In this document: piece after piece, positions 9,487-21,475 of the stretch
Layout of the letters: every line of letters starts with the position of its first letter
How positions within the stretch are numbered: the stretch's first letter is position 1
Assembly: GCA_030248195.1 (NCBI GenBank)
Contig: JASAND010026752.1
Coordinates: 41,516 to 105,515 of the forward strand
Length of the DNA stretch: 64,000 nt
Direction: 5' to 3'
Source of the DNA: Trissonchulus latispiculum
Lineage: Eukaryota > Nematoda > Enoplea > Enoplida > Ironidae
Position numbers and translations under genes: made by a program
Notes under the pieces: generated by a model
Databases searched by the model: none
The model's input: only the letters and a program-made list of their open reading frames with translations
What the model was told of the DNA's origin: nothing

Positions 9487-10550
9487 AGAGCTCTTATCGT
9501 TTTTGAGCAGTGAATTTTTGAAACATTTTTTCTCGAAAATTGGTTATTTTTGACACGATCTTGCTGAAAACAGGCTTTGTCTAATTGGAGCCACTGTACA
9601 CTACAAATGTAGACACATTTATACTCAACTTAAAGAGCTGCAAAAGTGGCACAAATTAGGTAAATTAGAGTACTGTACATTGAATAACCATAAGGTTCTG
9701 GGAATAACTGATTTTTGTCAAATTGCGGATAAAATTTTTTGATCGAAGATTGGTCCACAACCAATGGGTGGATCTAAAAGATATACTACACATAGTGTAT
9801 TTGGACAATTTGCCCAGGACGGTTTCTTATTTTTCTCTTTATCAGCCTCCAATCAAGAGCATTGATTTTTCAAAGTTGGATAAAAAGCCAAATTTTCAGA
9901 AAATGCTCAATTCCAGTATACTGAAACGATATTTTGGCAAAATCAAAAAACCGTTCCTGGCAAATTATCTCAGAAACACATTGGATATGGCCATTTTCTT
10001 GTTGCGTAAAAATTTTTCAGAAAAAATTTTGGTCGAAAATTGTGACTACTTTTGGTAGGTTTGCAACCTAACTAGATAGATAGGTTTCAGTGAGACCAAA
10101 CGACGCAGAAGATGTAGAGCTTCATTTTGATATGCGGCCTAATTCATAACTCTTAATATTGAGTAAGTTACAGCTTTCCAAAGTGGACTGAATATACGGG
10201 AAGTGCGACCTTAAGTGGTACACCAATAAATAATGGCAAATGCCTTGAAGAATGTTCGATGAGCAAATAAAAATTTTATGAGCCATCAGAATGCAGATTT
10301 AATACGGAACTGTCAAATTACAGAAGCTATTTACATTCATATATCCGTACTTAGATTAGATTAGAGTCTTTGGAATAAAAAATTTACAGAGAAGCAAAAG
10401 ATGCCAAAGCTCTTAATCCACTGCACTAATAGTGAAGTGTATTTTTATTGAGTAAACTGCATGTGGCTCCGGATGGGCTAACATAAAACACCTGCTGCGC
10501 TGAGGTGCATCAAAAAAGTATACAGATGGTTGTTTCTTTGTTTGTTTCAG
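9487..10550. other. Non-coding spacer upstream of ankyrin gene 2
   Basis: AT-rich. A 111-codon ORF at 9723-10058 has no recognisable motif, and the sequence resembles the AAAATTT-rich interspersed repeats, so it is not called. The region must contain the promoter and possibly a 5' untranslated exon of ankyrin gene 2, because a good splice acceptor (TTGTTTGTTTCAG) ends at 10550. No TATA element was identified with confidence. Confidence 0.4.
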
Positions 10551-10560
10551 GAACTTCAAA

Positions 10561-10724
10561 ATGGTGGAATTGATTGATACAGTTATATCATTTATAGTCA
10601 AAAGCAAGTTGTATGAAGATGGACCACAGTTCAATGAAAGATCCGTTCCTTGTTCAGCCCAGATCTGCCTAATATTTGAAAATGTCAGACATGAACTCAG
10701 AAAACCTCAAGCAAATACCACAGA
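10561..10724 (+). CDS. Ankyrin gene 2, coding exon 1
   Basis: The exon begins after an acceptor ending at 10550. Its first ATG (10561) opens a frame reading MVELIDTVISFIV... through ...RKPQANTTE. A strong donor (CAGA|GTAAGT) follows 10724 and splits the Glu codon in phase 2. The exon encodes 54 residues plus two bases and matches no domain I recognise. It joins in frame to exon 2 at 10874 across a 149-bp intron. This exon is what makes the gene start make sense: the long ORF downstream has no good ATG and runs back through the intron's acceptor. Confidence 0.75.
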
Positions 10725-10873
10725 GTAAGTATATTCGCAGGTTATAGTCTTACATAGGTGCAAAAGATTACAAGTACATAAGAAAATTTTTGTTCACATT
10801 TTTGTGAGTTCCTTTAAATTTTCCTGCCGTTAATATACTGAACTACTAACTATTTTTTCTTAGACTTGTTTAG
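10725..10873 (+). other. Intron of ankyrin gene 2
   Basis: 149 bp with donor GTAAGT and an acceptor in the tract TTAGACTTGTTTAG. The nearer AG at 10863 would place a TAG in frame; the one at 10873 keeps the frame open (GA|G TTT TCT TGG). The same phase 2 is seen at the equivalent boundary of ankyrin gene 1. Confidence 0.75.
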
Positions 10874-13187
10874 GTTTTCTTGGTATTTTAAAACTAAATT
10901 CTCTGATATGTTGGCAGAGTTCCATAAAGGATTTGTATTCATTGGGAAGCAATTGTATGGCAGATTTTGTGATGGTGAAGAAGATCAAAGATCATTCTTG
11001 CCTTTTGGATCAATTTGGAACACCTTAATATCAGGAGGGGATTTGTGGTCGGATGCCTGGAAACAGTTTGAGAAAGCTCAACGACTGGCGAATCAACAGG
11101 CTGAGGCTACGAACCTGTCAATAGATTCGCGACGGCAATGTTTTACGGTGGAGATTTTTCATTGTGTCATTACTAAACGGGAACCTATGGACCGTAAACG
11201 CGAAAAGATTAAACTAACTCTTCAAAAATTTGCTGAGCATGAGGATATCAAGAAAATTGTCGAGGAGAAAGAGTGGGAGCCTTTGGCTTCTATACTTCAT
11301 TTACTGATTATTATCAATCGCACCTTTTCTATTTCCGATAACGAATTCTCTCAATGGTATTCGGGTAGTATTTCGTGGTGGAATGAGATTAAGAGAATAA
11401 CCGAACTGGATACGCCTGATAACATGAGCTTGTGGGAAGCACTCTGTATTTTTCGATGCATCTCATTGTCTCAATCAACGGAAGAATGTTTTGTACCCGT
11501 GTTATCATCGAGCTTTTGTCATTTTCTGCATGAATTGTTGAAAGCCAACCCAAGCGATGACCACCCTGGTAGGCTAGTTTTTAAAGACCCATCGCTACGG
11601 AGTCTTGTGGCTTTTAGCTTTATATTTTCAAGAGATGTAGAGTATTACAGTTTTTATGGCTTGATGTGCATTCTCATTCAGAGTGGTGTCGACGTAAATG
11701 CCCTGGGACCTACGGGCCAATCCGCTCTGCAAATTTTTTGCGAGTATGCTTGTATAGGAAACGAAGGAAAAGGTAAAATATGTATACAGATGATAAGAAT
11801 GCTGCTTGGAGCTGGAGACACCAATGGATTTACAGCTTTAAGCTATTTCTGTGAGAGGTGGTTGGATGACCAAGATTATGCAGTACTTTTGGCACTTCTA
11901 GAAGCTTCTAAAAGCGTACATACTCCAACAAACAATGGTGATACTCCTCTTCATATGTTGTGCAAGAATGGTAACTACAATTACTACAAACTAATGTCTG
12001 CTTTCAAAAGAACTGGTTGTGCCAAAATAGGGTTAAGAAGAAACAAGGCTACTGGAAAATTTGAGGGATCTGCAGCAGAAACAATTGTCACTGATGATAC
12101 TGGTCTTCGCAAGACTTGTGACAACCCTCCAACATACTTTCCATACGGAAACCTTAAAAGCAAGCACTGCAAACAAGCAGTCCTTGCGTTACTGTCACGC
12201 GGTGCCGACTGCACAGCCAGGAACATAAATGGGGATCTTCCCTTGCACGACGTCTGCCGGAATTTATGCTTTAATGCTGATACCACCGAAATAATTCGGC
12301 TATTGTTGCCTTTTAAAGTAGGCATCAATACTCAAAATAAAAACGGTGAAACGTTTCTGTCTCTGCTTTGTCAACAGGAAGCCTCCTTGGATACTTACAT
12401 CGCAATCCAGCTATTAGTTGCAAAGGAGGCCGATGTTAATATTCAGACGGCAACAGGGAAAACTCCATTGCATGAGCTCCTCGGAGGCCAGTCTGTAACG
12501 CCCTACACAGACGATATGTCCTTACTTCTCAAGAATAAGGCAAATCCTGATATACAAACTGAAAATGGTTACACCGTTTTGCACTGCTTATGCGAAACGA
12601 TGTGCCTATTATTTGAATTTAACCCGGCCTGCTTGCAAGCAGCCATACGACTCATAGCTAACGGAGCTAATGTTAGCAGCCGAACGAGAAAGGGAGAAAC
12701 TCTGTTGCATAGATTATTCTCACACCGATTTGAGGCAGAAACTGGCACAGTGCAAATGTTGTCTTTATTTCTGGAAATGGAGGTGGATCCTAATGCACAA
12801 ACTTACGACGGTGACACTGTGTTGCACTATATATGCTGTCGAAAGTTAAATACGCTAAACCCAATAAATATGCAGCTGATCGAGAAAGTTATACATTACG
12901 GAGCTGATCCCACTAAAAAGAATGCCGCTGGAAAGACTCCCATTGATTATGCCAGGGATAATTATGACTTTCAAATTCTGCAACTGTTACGAAATACGTA
13001 TCCTCTACCACACACATCACCAAGTTCGTTCTATGTTATCTGTTTTCTGCTTTGTGCTTTGTACATTTTGGTATGTGTTTGTATTTATTCGTCAGATTCT
13101 GGGATCATGGATTTGGCAAATTTAGGCTTGTTAGCGACGTGGATTTTGTTCGCTGCTTCATTTTGTTATTTCCGATATTCCGAATAA
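10874..13187 (+). CDS. Ankyrin gene 2, main exon: ankyrin-repeat membrane protein
   Basis: Encodes about 771 residues, ending TAA at 13185-13187. Roughly the first 270 residues form an N-terminal region shared only with gene 1 (QCFTVEIF, LASILH, SWW), which I cannot name. Ankyrin repeats run from about 275 to 710, with TPLH-type turns (GDTPLHMLCKN, GKTPLHELLGG) and GADPTKKNAAGKTPIDYA in the last one. Two hydrophobic stretches follow, near 721-742 (FYVICFLLCALYILVCVC) and 749-768 (LANLGLLATWILFAASF), so the repeats are presumably cytoplasmic and membrane-tethered. No enzymatic domain is seen. A Lys/Arg-rich insert at about 380-420 interrupts the repeat register. AATAAA occurs near 13832. A 3' part of this exon is duplicated downstream. 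Confidence 0.85.
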
Positions 13188-13302
13188 TTTGTATACTGTT
13201 TTTGCAATATGCGAAGTGACATACAAAACGGCAGCCTTACTGGTATTTCTTCTTTCGTTCTTTTATTCGTTTATCATTATTCTGTCTATTTACTTCTGGG
13301 CC

Positions 13303-13704
13303 TACGACGGTGACACTGTGTTGCACTATATATGCTGTCGAAAGCTAAATACTCTAAACCCTATAAATATACAGCTGATCGAGAAAGTTATACATTACGG
13401 CGCTGATCCCACTAAGAAGAATGCCGCTGGAAAGACTCCCATTGATTATGCCAGGGATAACCATGACTTTCAAGTTCTGCAACTGTTTCGAAACACATAT
13501 CCTTCTCTACCCTCGCTAAAAAGTATTCCATGTACTTTGTTTTGTGCTTTGTGTTTTGTACATTTGGGTATGTGTTTGTATTTATTTGTCAGATTCTGGA
13601 GTCATGGAATTGAAAAATTTAGGCTTATTAGCGACGTGGACTTCTTTGGTTGCTTCATTAAGTTATTTCCTATATTCTGAATAATTTGTATACTGATTTC
13701 TTTC
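13303..13704 (+). pseudogene. Tandem duplicate of the 3' end of ankyrin gene 2
   Basis: Repeats 12804-13205 at an offset of 499 bp, from TACGACGGTGACACTGTG to the AATAATTTGTATACTG trailer. The ankyrin part is still nearly identical (GADPTKKNAAGKTPIDYARD). Its membrane part is shifted out of frame after the Tyr-Pro stretch, so the original two hydrophobic segments are lost. There is no splice acceptor directly before it. It is probably inert, or read only as 3' UTR. Confidence 0.75.
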
Positions 13705-15090
13705 CAATAGTTCTTCAATGTCACACATTACAAGCCTTTGTCATTATTAGTCTCTTCCTGTTATCACAATGTATGCTATTGTTTGGAGAACAAATGCTTG
13801 AACTGGCTGTATGCAGGACATCACGTTTCTTAATAAACTAAAAACGAAAATGAAACAATAAAAGTCTAATAAATAATGAAAATGTGTAGAATTATTTCAT
13901 GAACGAACTGAACTAAATAACATTATAACACTGTTTTAATAATAGTATTGTTACTACTCATAATCATAATCATAATAGTATAGAAATTATGCTAGCTTAC
14001 GAGCTCACCTCATCAGCGGAGTTACGAATACTTAAGATTAAATCAAATTAATCTCAGATCAAAGTGTAATGGAATCAGTTAGACGAAAAGTCAAGTTCTG
14101 AAGAATTAATCCAAAGAAGAATTTGATCAACTGTCATCCCAAAACGCCAAAAAGGATCTCAGAAAATGGCCCAAGTCGAAGATTTTATGATTGTAACCTG
14201 TATGAATGAACGTCCAAGCTGTACTAGTATTTATATGTAATTAAGTACAGGGATGCCAATCTCTAAAATATACTAAATTCATCATAAAATAAAAGGGAAG
14301 ATTAGTTAAATCCACATTATAGGGTCAGGAGTACCACTATCATCGGAAGAGCAATATTACAAATCGATACACATATTAGTTAGTTAGGTAATTCGCAGTA
14401 GAAGCCTCTTGGCTTTGTTCCCTTACGAAAATCGAGTGCCTTTTCATTAGAATCTCATTATCCCTGTTTTAAGCAGTTAAAAATAGAAATCCCCTAGTGT
14501 TTTTCCCTAATGAAAAGCTGGTGCCTTTTCATTAGAATCTTATTTTTTATAAACTGTTAATACCCTACTGTCAACCACCTAAAGATAAAGAGAAAAGTCT
14601 TAATGTGGTCGAAGAAAATGTTTAATTTCTCTTTAGCAATAAGCAACAATTTCAATTAATTAACAAGTATAATCATGTGAAGATGGTTCATTAATATAAA
14701 GTAACTATTATGCGGAGTTGATATTAATTAGCAGTAATATTTAGCTAAGTATGCGTAGGTAGCTGTATTTAGTGTCATTTAGCTTTTATTATCCATTTTG
14801 ATGTTAGTTAGGTTAAATTAGTAACAATATGGGCTAATTAGTATTAATTAGGGTTAATTAGTGTTAATCAAGTAATAATTACGTAATGGTCGAAATTTTA
14901 CATGGAGACATGACTTAGGCTTAATCGAAAGGCAATTCTTCGCTGATTTCAAATATGTAAATTTTATTTTCTAACTCCCATAATTGGAAAGTTATGATCG
15001 AAAATGTTTTAGTGAAAATGTTTTCTATTTCGTAATTTTGGTCTCCTTAAATGGTTTGTTTTAACTTAAGACTTACACAAGCTTTGTGTT
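13705..15090. other. Non-coding spacer with small tandem repeats
   Basis: Follows ankyrin gene 2. AATAAA motifs occur at about 13832 and 13857. At 14433 and 14515 an imperfect tandem repeat of about 83 bp shares TGCCTTTTCATTAGAATC. At 14800-14880 there are clustered TTAATTAG words. No coding signal. Confidence 0.5.
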
Positions 15091-15133
15091 AAGTCCAGTC
15101 CCATTGTCTGGGAAGCTGTCTGACTTTCAAATA

Positions 15134-18100
15134 CCGTAGTAGTAAGCCTTTACTACTACGGCCATTCATCCCTCCCTTCACGTGAGGCTGTCCTCACCTG
15201 ATTTTTCGCTGGCCTAGTCCACCAGAAGAATTGCCTCTCGAAAAGAGAGTTAGTATGCACTTTTTCTCAATTTTAATGGTTTAGAGGGGGCCTAATTGCC
15301 CCAAAAATAAATTAAACACAAAGAAAAGCAATTAAACTTTGGTAGTTAAGTACGTAGAATTCGTTGATATAATTTTTGTTTAGCTAGAAAATACGTAAGA
15401 ATAACTATGTGCATATTTTTTCATCTTTTTACGTTTCATTTGCTTCCTTGTCCTGGGTTAAGTGAGGACAAGGAGTTTCCAGCAACAAGAAGCAATTGTT
15501 GCTAAGGCTAATGAGTAGCGTCCCTTGTTTTCGGCCAAAAGTTCAAGTCAACATTAAAAGTGAGGGGCCTGAAAACAAGGGAATAATAACAAATTATTAA
15601 TCACCATAAATAATTTCGTTTAAATTAACCCATTCAGGGGTTACCCATTTCATGTGGTTTCAGAATGGCCTAAGTTGTACAACTTTTCGTCAATTTTTGG
15701 GCAAGTTAAGATCACGTTTTAATTGCCTGTCCCTTTGGTTACGTTTACGTGTAAACCTAAAATTTTATAAAATTTGCCCAAGTTTCGTCCCCGAAATTTA
15801 CCAGAAGGTTGGTCAGTTGGGGGCAATATTTCGCCAATATCATTAGTTTGAGCCCCCAACTGAACTCCAGGCCAAAAAGAGCCTGGAGCTTTCTGTGTAA
15901 AAGATAGGAAGCTTCTTGAAGTTTCTAGAAACTTCTAGACGTTTTCCTCTAAAATTAAAACCGCCGCACTAATTACAAACTGTCAGCAAGCTGTCGCTCG
16001 CTCCCAAATTCCAAATTCCTAGTCAGTGTTCGACTAGGCACAGCTGAGAGCGGCCGCTCTGAAATGTCCCTCTTCCCCCTGTGTACTGCTTCTCATGTCA
16101 CTAGTGTGACACGGGAAAAGCAGTACACAGCCCCAAATCTCACAAAAAAATCTAGGGACCTCTTTGGCCCTCAGGCCAGAGAGGAAAGCTGAATCAAACC
16201 CGAACACTAACAACTTGAGTGGCCATACGGACCTTTTATGTCCGGCCTTAATCTACTGCTTAGGATAAAAAATTAATAATTGATATTGTGGCCCTTTTTG
16301 GCCAATTTTTTATATTGTTGTAATTTGGCCTTTAGGCCTTTTTTATATTTTGAGGCCAAGTGGCCACCCTTTTTTCGAATTCATGTCGTGGCCAGGAGGC
16401 CAGAATTCTATATTTTTGGGCCTTAGAGCCCCGTTTATTACCAACATTTACCTTATGGCCTTTACATATTGCCTTTACATATTTACATATTGCCTTATGG
16501 CCAATTTTCATTTATCTAGCGTGATGGGCTTTCGAGCCACTTTTCGTTCTTTTATCATAATTATTTTATTATTTCGACATTATGGGCAGCTCATGTAGAC
16601 CCCTCCTCTTCGATGGAGGTCTTGAGAATTGCCCCGGCTTTTGTTGTTTTATTTTTATACACGGAACTCTCTAATTATTGAGGCTCCTTGGCCTCCTCCC
16701 CATTTCAATTTTGGTTTTCTGTTTTGGCTTCTGTTTAACTTTTGGGTCAACGACACGACCTGTGTTTTTGTGAGTTTTTAACAAGGCCCTTTGGCCCAAA
16801 GTTGGGGTTTCTTTTTGTAGATTTATTAGGATTTTAAGTGGGACCCAACCCCTGAGTTTGAGATAGAGGGTCCCTTTGCTACGACCCAGGAATTAATAAG
16901 TTAGTTGGCAGAATCATTTTCCCCGCAGCCGGCAACTAGGAGTTGCCGGCCATAATTTCCAAAATAGGCATCGTATAACTTTAAAAATAAGCTTTGTTTT
17001 ATTTCAGCTTTAGGTCGGCTTCAAAATCATTAGGTAACAAAATCGCATAGGCCATTTTCAACTAATCCCAAAACTGTGAGCTGATACTACTTTTAATCAT
17101 TTAATTATCAAGCTGTTTCTAAGAGGAGTGGCCGGCTTCCTCTATTTTCCGTACGTAATCTTTAGTTCATAGTGTATTTAGTTTGTTTAATTAATCTTTG
17201 CTGTTAGTAATAATTGCCGAGCAATTATTACTCACTGGCTTTCTTCCAAATTGTTCTCCAAACTTTTATCAAACTCGCAAGGTTCTCATCAAATTTGTAA
17301 GGTTTAATTTTTTCATAAAATTTCTTTTATAAAGCAGTTCCAGGGAATTGCAAAGGCCAAATTCGAGCACAACAAAGTTTAAAATTCAATAACCAAATAT
17401 GCACATAAATTGGGATTTAGTTAATTAGTATATATGTCTTTAGTAGCTAGATGTTTATTAGAAATATGTGTAGTCAATGTATGAAAGGGTCCCCAAATTT
17501 ACGAAAGAAGGCTATTCGGGTAAACCCTCATGGAGCGTGAGGTTCCGAAATTAACCAACTTTTAGAAATGCCTGATTTGCATGACTGTTGAATGATTTGA
17601 TGTTTTTTGCTTGTGTGGTTGAAGAATGAATGTTTTGATCGTACTAACTGGCAGCTCACGAAAACTCCCCTTACACGATAGGGGTTGTGAGGATTGTCAG
17701 ACCAGTATGAATGGAGTCGGGAAATCACACAAATTAGTAGTTCCTTGGTCTCTAAATCAAGTTTTACATTCTCGCCCTAATACTTACTGTTCAGACACAC
17801 ATATCATCGACATAGTAGTTAAAATTCAGTGAACCACTAATTGGGTCGATTGAATATCCGTAGTAATATAAACCGTTAAACCGGGATGGTACAGGACAGT
17901 GCAGGTTCAATATAGCAGAAATCAGTTGAGATTGTTGGTCACAGTTTGATATATTGCAGTTCATGTTAAAACTTGTATTGTTAACCTAAAACTATCATTC
18001 TATCTAGACTAGAACGCTGATAACATGGATCATCCCAATGGTTTCCAGTGTATCAACTCCCATCTGGTGCATGGGATTCATACCAGTAGAACTGCCTCAA

Positions 18101-20740
18101 ACTCCCATATAAGGCAGGAAATTGAATAAATGTGTATAACTGCTTAGCTGTTCGGTAAATGACTGACATTCTGAAAAAAATGAGGCTAATTGGCAGTATA
18201 AGTGAAAATCCACTGTTGATTCGTCATAAAATGCAAATGAGGTAGTCAATTCGGTCCAGGGTCACGGGGACCCCCGGGACAGAGTGTTACTACCAGGTGG
18301 ACCTCTATTCGTCCGCGTAGGTAGTCCTATCGCGAAGGAGCGGATGAATCTCAAACAAGGACTTCGCGCTGGTCTGCCTCGCAAAATTAAGATGCTATTC
18401 TCGTATTTTGTACGACAAAATTCAGAAACTCTCTGCAAGATACAAAGTATGAACTAGCTAAGCTTTGTTTGTTACCAATGTTGTTCTGTCTTAATATGCA
18501 TCAATCGGTAGAATTGTGTGATTCGTGTCCTCACTGGTGTCCGTTTAAATGTCTAAAGTCAAAACGTCTAACGTTCGTAACGTCTACCGACGAAACGTCT
18601 AACGACAAAACGTCTACTGACAAAACGTCTAAATTTTTCAAAATTGTGTGACCCGTTTAAAACGTCTGAAATCGTTTTCTAATGAACGCAAACCAAATTT
18701 ACTGAAACCGAATTTATTTTAAAACCATACTAAATTAAACTCTACGTCTAGTTTGTTTTATTTTGAAATTAAAATTTACAATATGTTCAATTCTAAAACT
18801 GCTTCCCGAATTTCAGAAATTCAATTCAGATTTAAAATTAGGTAAATTAGCATTAAGATGAAAACTGTGAAGTTTTAGTCCAGTTTGAGTTTGCCAGATT
18901 ATGAATATAATGCCGATTTGCAGACGTTAGACGTTTTGACTTTAGACGTTTTGATAGGAAACCGTCCTAACTTGTGCGCTCTAACAAAACCACCAAATTC
19001 GTTCAAGTTTGCGTTTTTCTGCAGAGTGTTGCAATAACGACTCGAATTTTTTATATCAGCCTTTTATCACAAAAAGTGAAGGCTCTACGTTAATAGTTTC
19101 CTTAAACTCCAACGCTGCAGAAATTACACTCTTGCCCTCACTCATTCTCACTGACAATAAAACCAATATCACTCCAGTTTACATTTTTATGAAGAATATC
19201 GTAATCTCTATTCAAACTTTTTATGTCACCCTGCTACTTCAAAAGGCAAAGTACTACTACATAGATATCGATTAGTACGTAAGAATTATGAATCTCTTTG
19301 AACCATCTTCTAATGAACCTCAGAAAAGCAGTAATTTTAAGAAACGAACGTTTTGTGATTAATGTCAATTTTATGCAGGAAACGGGTGCTTTTCTGTTCC
19401 CAAAAGGCCTAAAGTCACCATTTCAAGCCTGACTAGGAGTAACTTGAATATCTGCGGAAGAATTGCGTTGAGTTGGCGATTTTCTGCACCAGGAAGCAGA
19501 AAATCGCCCAAAATCGATATTCATATAAAGTTTGTTCATATTTAGTACTAATCTTAGTTTAGTCGCCAAACGGCCTAAAAATTGCGCCGTTTCGATCGTT
19601 TAAACTGAACATTATTCAAGATAAATGAATTTCCAAACTTTGTCAAAGAAAGCCAATTAAAGTAAGTAATGGTTGCTGGGTTTGATTCCCGCACATGTAT
19701 TCTGAATTAATGGGTTTTAACCCATTTGATTCAGGTTCACCACGGAAGTGTCCTGCCCAGATTCACATCAGTCGGAACCTTATTCCTGCGGTCCTGTAAG
19801 GATTAGCCTGAAGACAGTTCATATTGATACGGAACGGACCTAGAGTAGATAGTTGATTGGATCATATTGGATTACTTGAGTCATTGAATTTGGACCTGTT
19901 CAGAGAATCAGAAGGTACATTGGAAGTCTGGAGCTTATTGATTGAGAGTTTAAGGCAGAGACATTTTTGGCACGAACCTGATCACTTACCGGTTTAACCT
20001 TAACAGCGAACGTGTTTAAAGTGTAAAGTTGGTAGTGGAAGAACAGACCAAACTTTACGGGTGGGAAACTGAGCACAAGGATAGTGTCGAACCTGGAGGA
20101 GATGTAGTTCCAGTCGAGCTAAGCGAGCCTCGCCAAAGATGCCTAAGTGAATCCTACCGAACGGAGTTAAACCGCCGATGAAAAGCAAAGACTCAAATAA
20201 TAAGAATTCTACCCCAAACTTGCTGAAAAGTACACACTTAAAAAGAACTATCTACCTACCCAAATATTCTTAGAAACACCCTACTTGCCGACTATGCAAT
20301 TCTAAAACAAAAACCTAAGCTATGAAGACGCCCTAAAATGGTCCAAAAAAGACCACATTTACCTGGAATAAAATATGCTTGACAAAAGGGGGTGACCCTT
20401 TTGAATTGAAAATTGGTTTTTTGGTGAAATTTCGGTGAAAATTGCTTACAAAATAAAGTGCAAACACAAGTACAGAACCGAAACAACCTAACTAAAGTTT
20501 CACAAAGTTTTCAGTGTAAGAATAGGACAGTACAAGAATTTACCAGAAAAGACAAGACAAAAGACAAAAACCAGTAAACCACACTAAGAAATGGAACCCT
20601 AATTAACTGTCATTAATTATACTTCGGTCATCTCCTGGTAACTCCCCGCCTAGACCGACCCCTGTACTTGTACTCTCTACCGCCCGATAGCCGCCTTAGA
20701 TCTGTGCGGTTCCTTGTGAATCTTTAATACCAGATCTAAG
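15134..20740. other. Region dense in short local stem-loops, gene-free
   Basis: Many perfect or near-perfect hairpins of unrelated sequence occur here. Examples by arm position: 15134-15145/15150-15161 (12 bp), 15445-15453/15466-15474 (9), 15521-15532/15571-15582 (12), 15814-15824/15852-15862 (11), 15865-15872/15881-15888 (8), 15918-15935 (palindrome), 16047-16060 (palindrome), 16079-16091/16118-16130 (13), 16928-16937/16941-16950 (10), 17206-17217/17221-17232 (12), 18331-18337/18362-18368 (7), 19475-19487/19496-19508 (13), 19702-19734, 20023-20058, 20383-20390/20396-20403 (8), 20695-20704/20731-20740 (10). Between 16200 and 16800 the arms are mostly GGCC or AGGCC. No ORF beyond 88 codons and no tRNA or rRNA is recognised. 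It is interrupted by a MULE-like element at 18536-18963. Confidence 0.65.
18536..18963. mobile_element. MULE-like element with AAAACGTCTAA word arrays
   Basis: Both ends contain GTCTAAAGTCAAAACGTCTA, inverted with respect to each other. The left end continues with a run of AACGTCTA words (18565-18635). Outside the ends are GTCCTCACT (18527-18535) and GTCCTAACT (18964-18972), a 9-bp duplication with one difference. 428 bp, no ORF. Confidence 0.75.
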
Positions 20741-21265
20741 CCCGCTCACCCATTCCCGGAATAGAATTGTAATATATTTAAATTTAACTAATTGTCAGTT
20801 AATTATTCGCTGTTGTTTGTAATTTGATTTGATAGTAGCCGGATAAGGAAGTCAGTATAACATAATCTCATACCCACACGCACAATACCTGACTGTGCCC
20901 TATGATCAAGACCTGAAGAAGAGGAACCCTCAGTTAAGGTTAACCTAGAAGGAAGAGTTAGGCTTAGTTAGTAATACATATAACAAGAGGAAGAAAGAAG
21001 GAATTAATATATTGGAGAAAATTAACTATTCTTCCATTACTGTCGGTCAAACCAAAATACACCGTCTGGGAAAAGACTTGGCAACCCTGGTACCCTGTGC
21101 TTGTATTGTCTATTGTTAATACACATATTGAAACGTATTTATTCAAGTTTTCTATTAATCATTCTATTAATATTGTTTCTATTAGACTGTATCGAATCTT
21201 GTCATTTACCAATAAATTATTGAGTAATCCGGTAAACTCAGTTAGGGACATCTTTACCTGAATCA
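20741..21265. other. Non-coding spacer
   Basis: AT-rich; ORFs of up to 60 codons only. A few weaker hairpins continue from the stem-loop region. Nothing assigned. Confidence 0.4.
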
Positions 21266-21475
21266 AGATCCTGTTGCGATCTCATTGCTGTGAAAGATCC
21301 TGTTGCGATCTCTACTGCTGAAAGATCCTGTCGCGATCTCATTGCTCTGAAAGATCCTGTTGCGATCTCATTGCTGTGAAAGATCCTGTTGCGATCTCTA
21401 CTGCTGAAAGATCCTGTTGCGATCTCATTGCTCTGAAAGATCCTGTTGCGATCTCTGCTGCTGAACCTGTTGCGA
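21266..21475. repeat. Minisatellite, 28-29-bp unit, about 7 copies
   Basis: Tandem units of the form GAAAGATCCTGTTGCGATCT followed by CATTGCTCT, CATTGCTGT or CTACTGCT. Lengths alternate between 28 and 29 bp, so reading frames shift from unit to unit. ORFs on both strands across it are therefore repeat artefacts. Confidence 0.85.

Noticed and set aside
9723..10058. 111-codon ORF upstream of ankyrin gene 2
   Set aside because: Low-complexity Phe/Lys-rich translation of AAAATTTT sequence, no motif and no splice context.
375..13187. Ankyrin genes as bacterial (endosymbiont) transfers
   Set aside because: An intron with phase shared by both copies, two C-terminal membrane segments and no bacterial gene context argue for animal origin.
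16350..16598. 82-codon ORF in the GGCC-hairpin area
   Set aside because: Amino-acid pattern follows the repeated TGGCC words and no motif is present.
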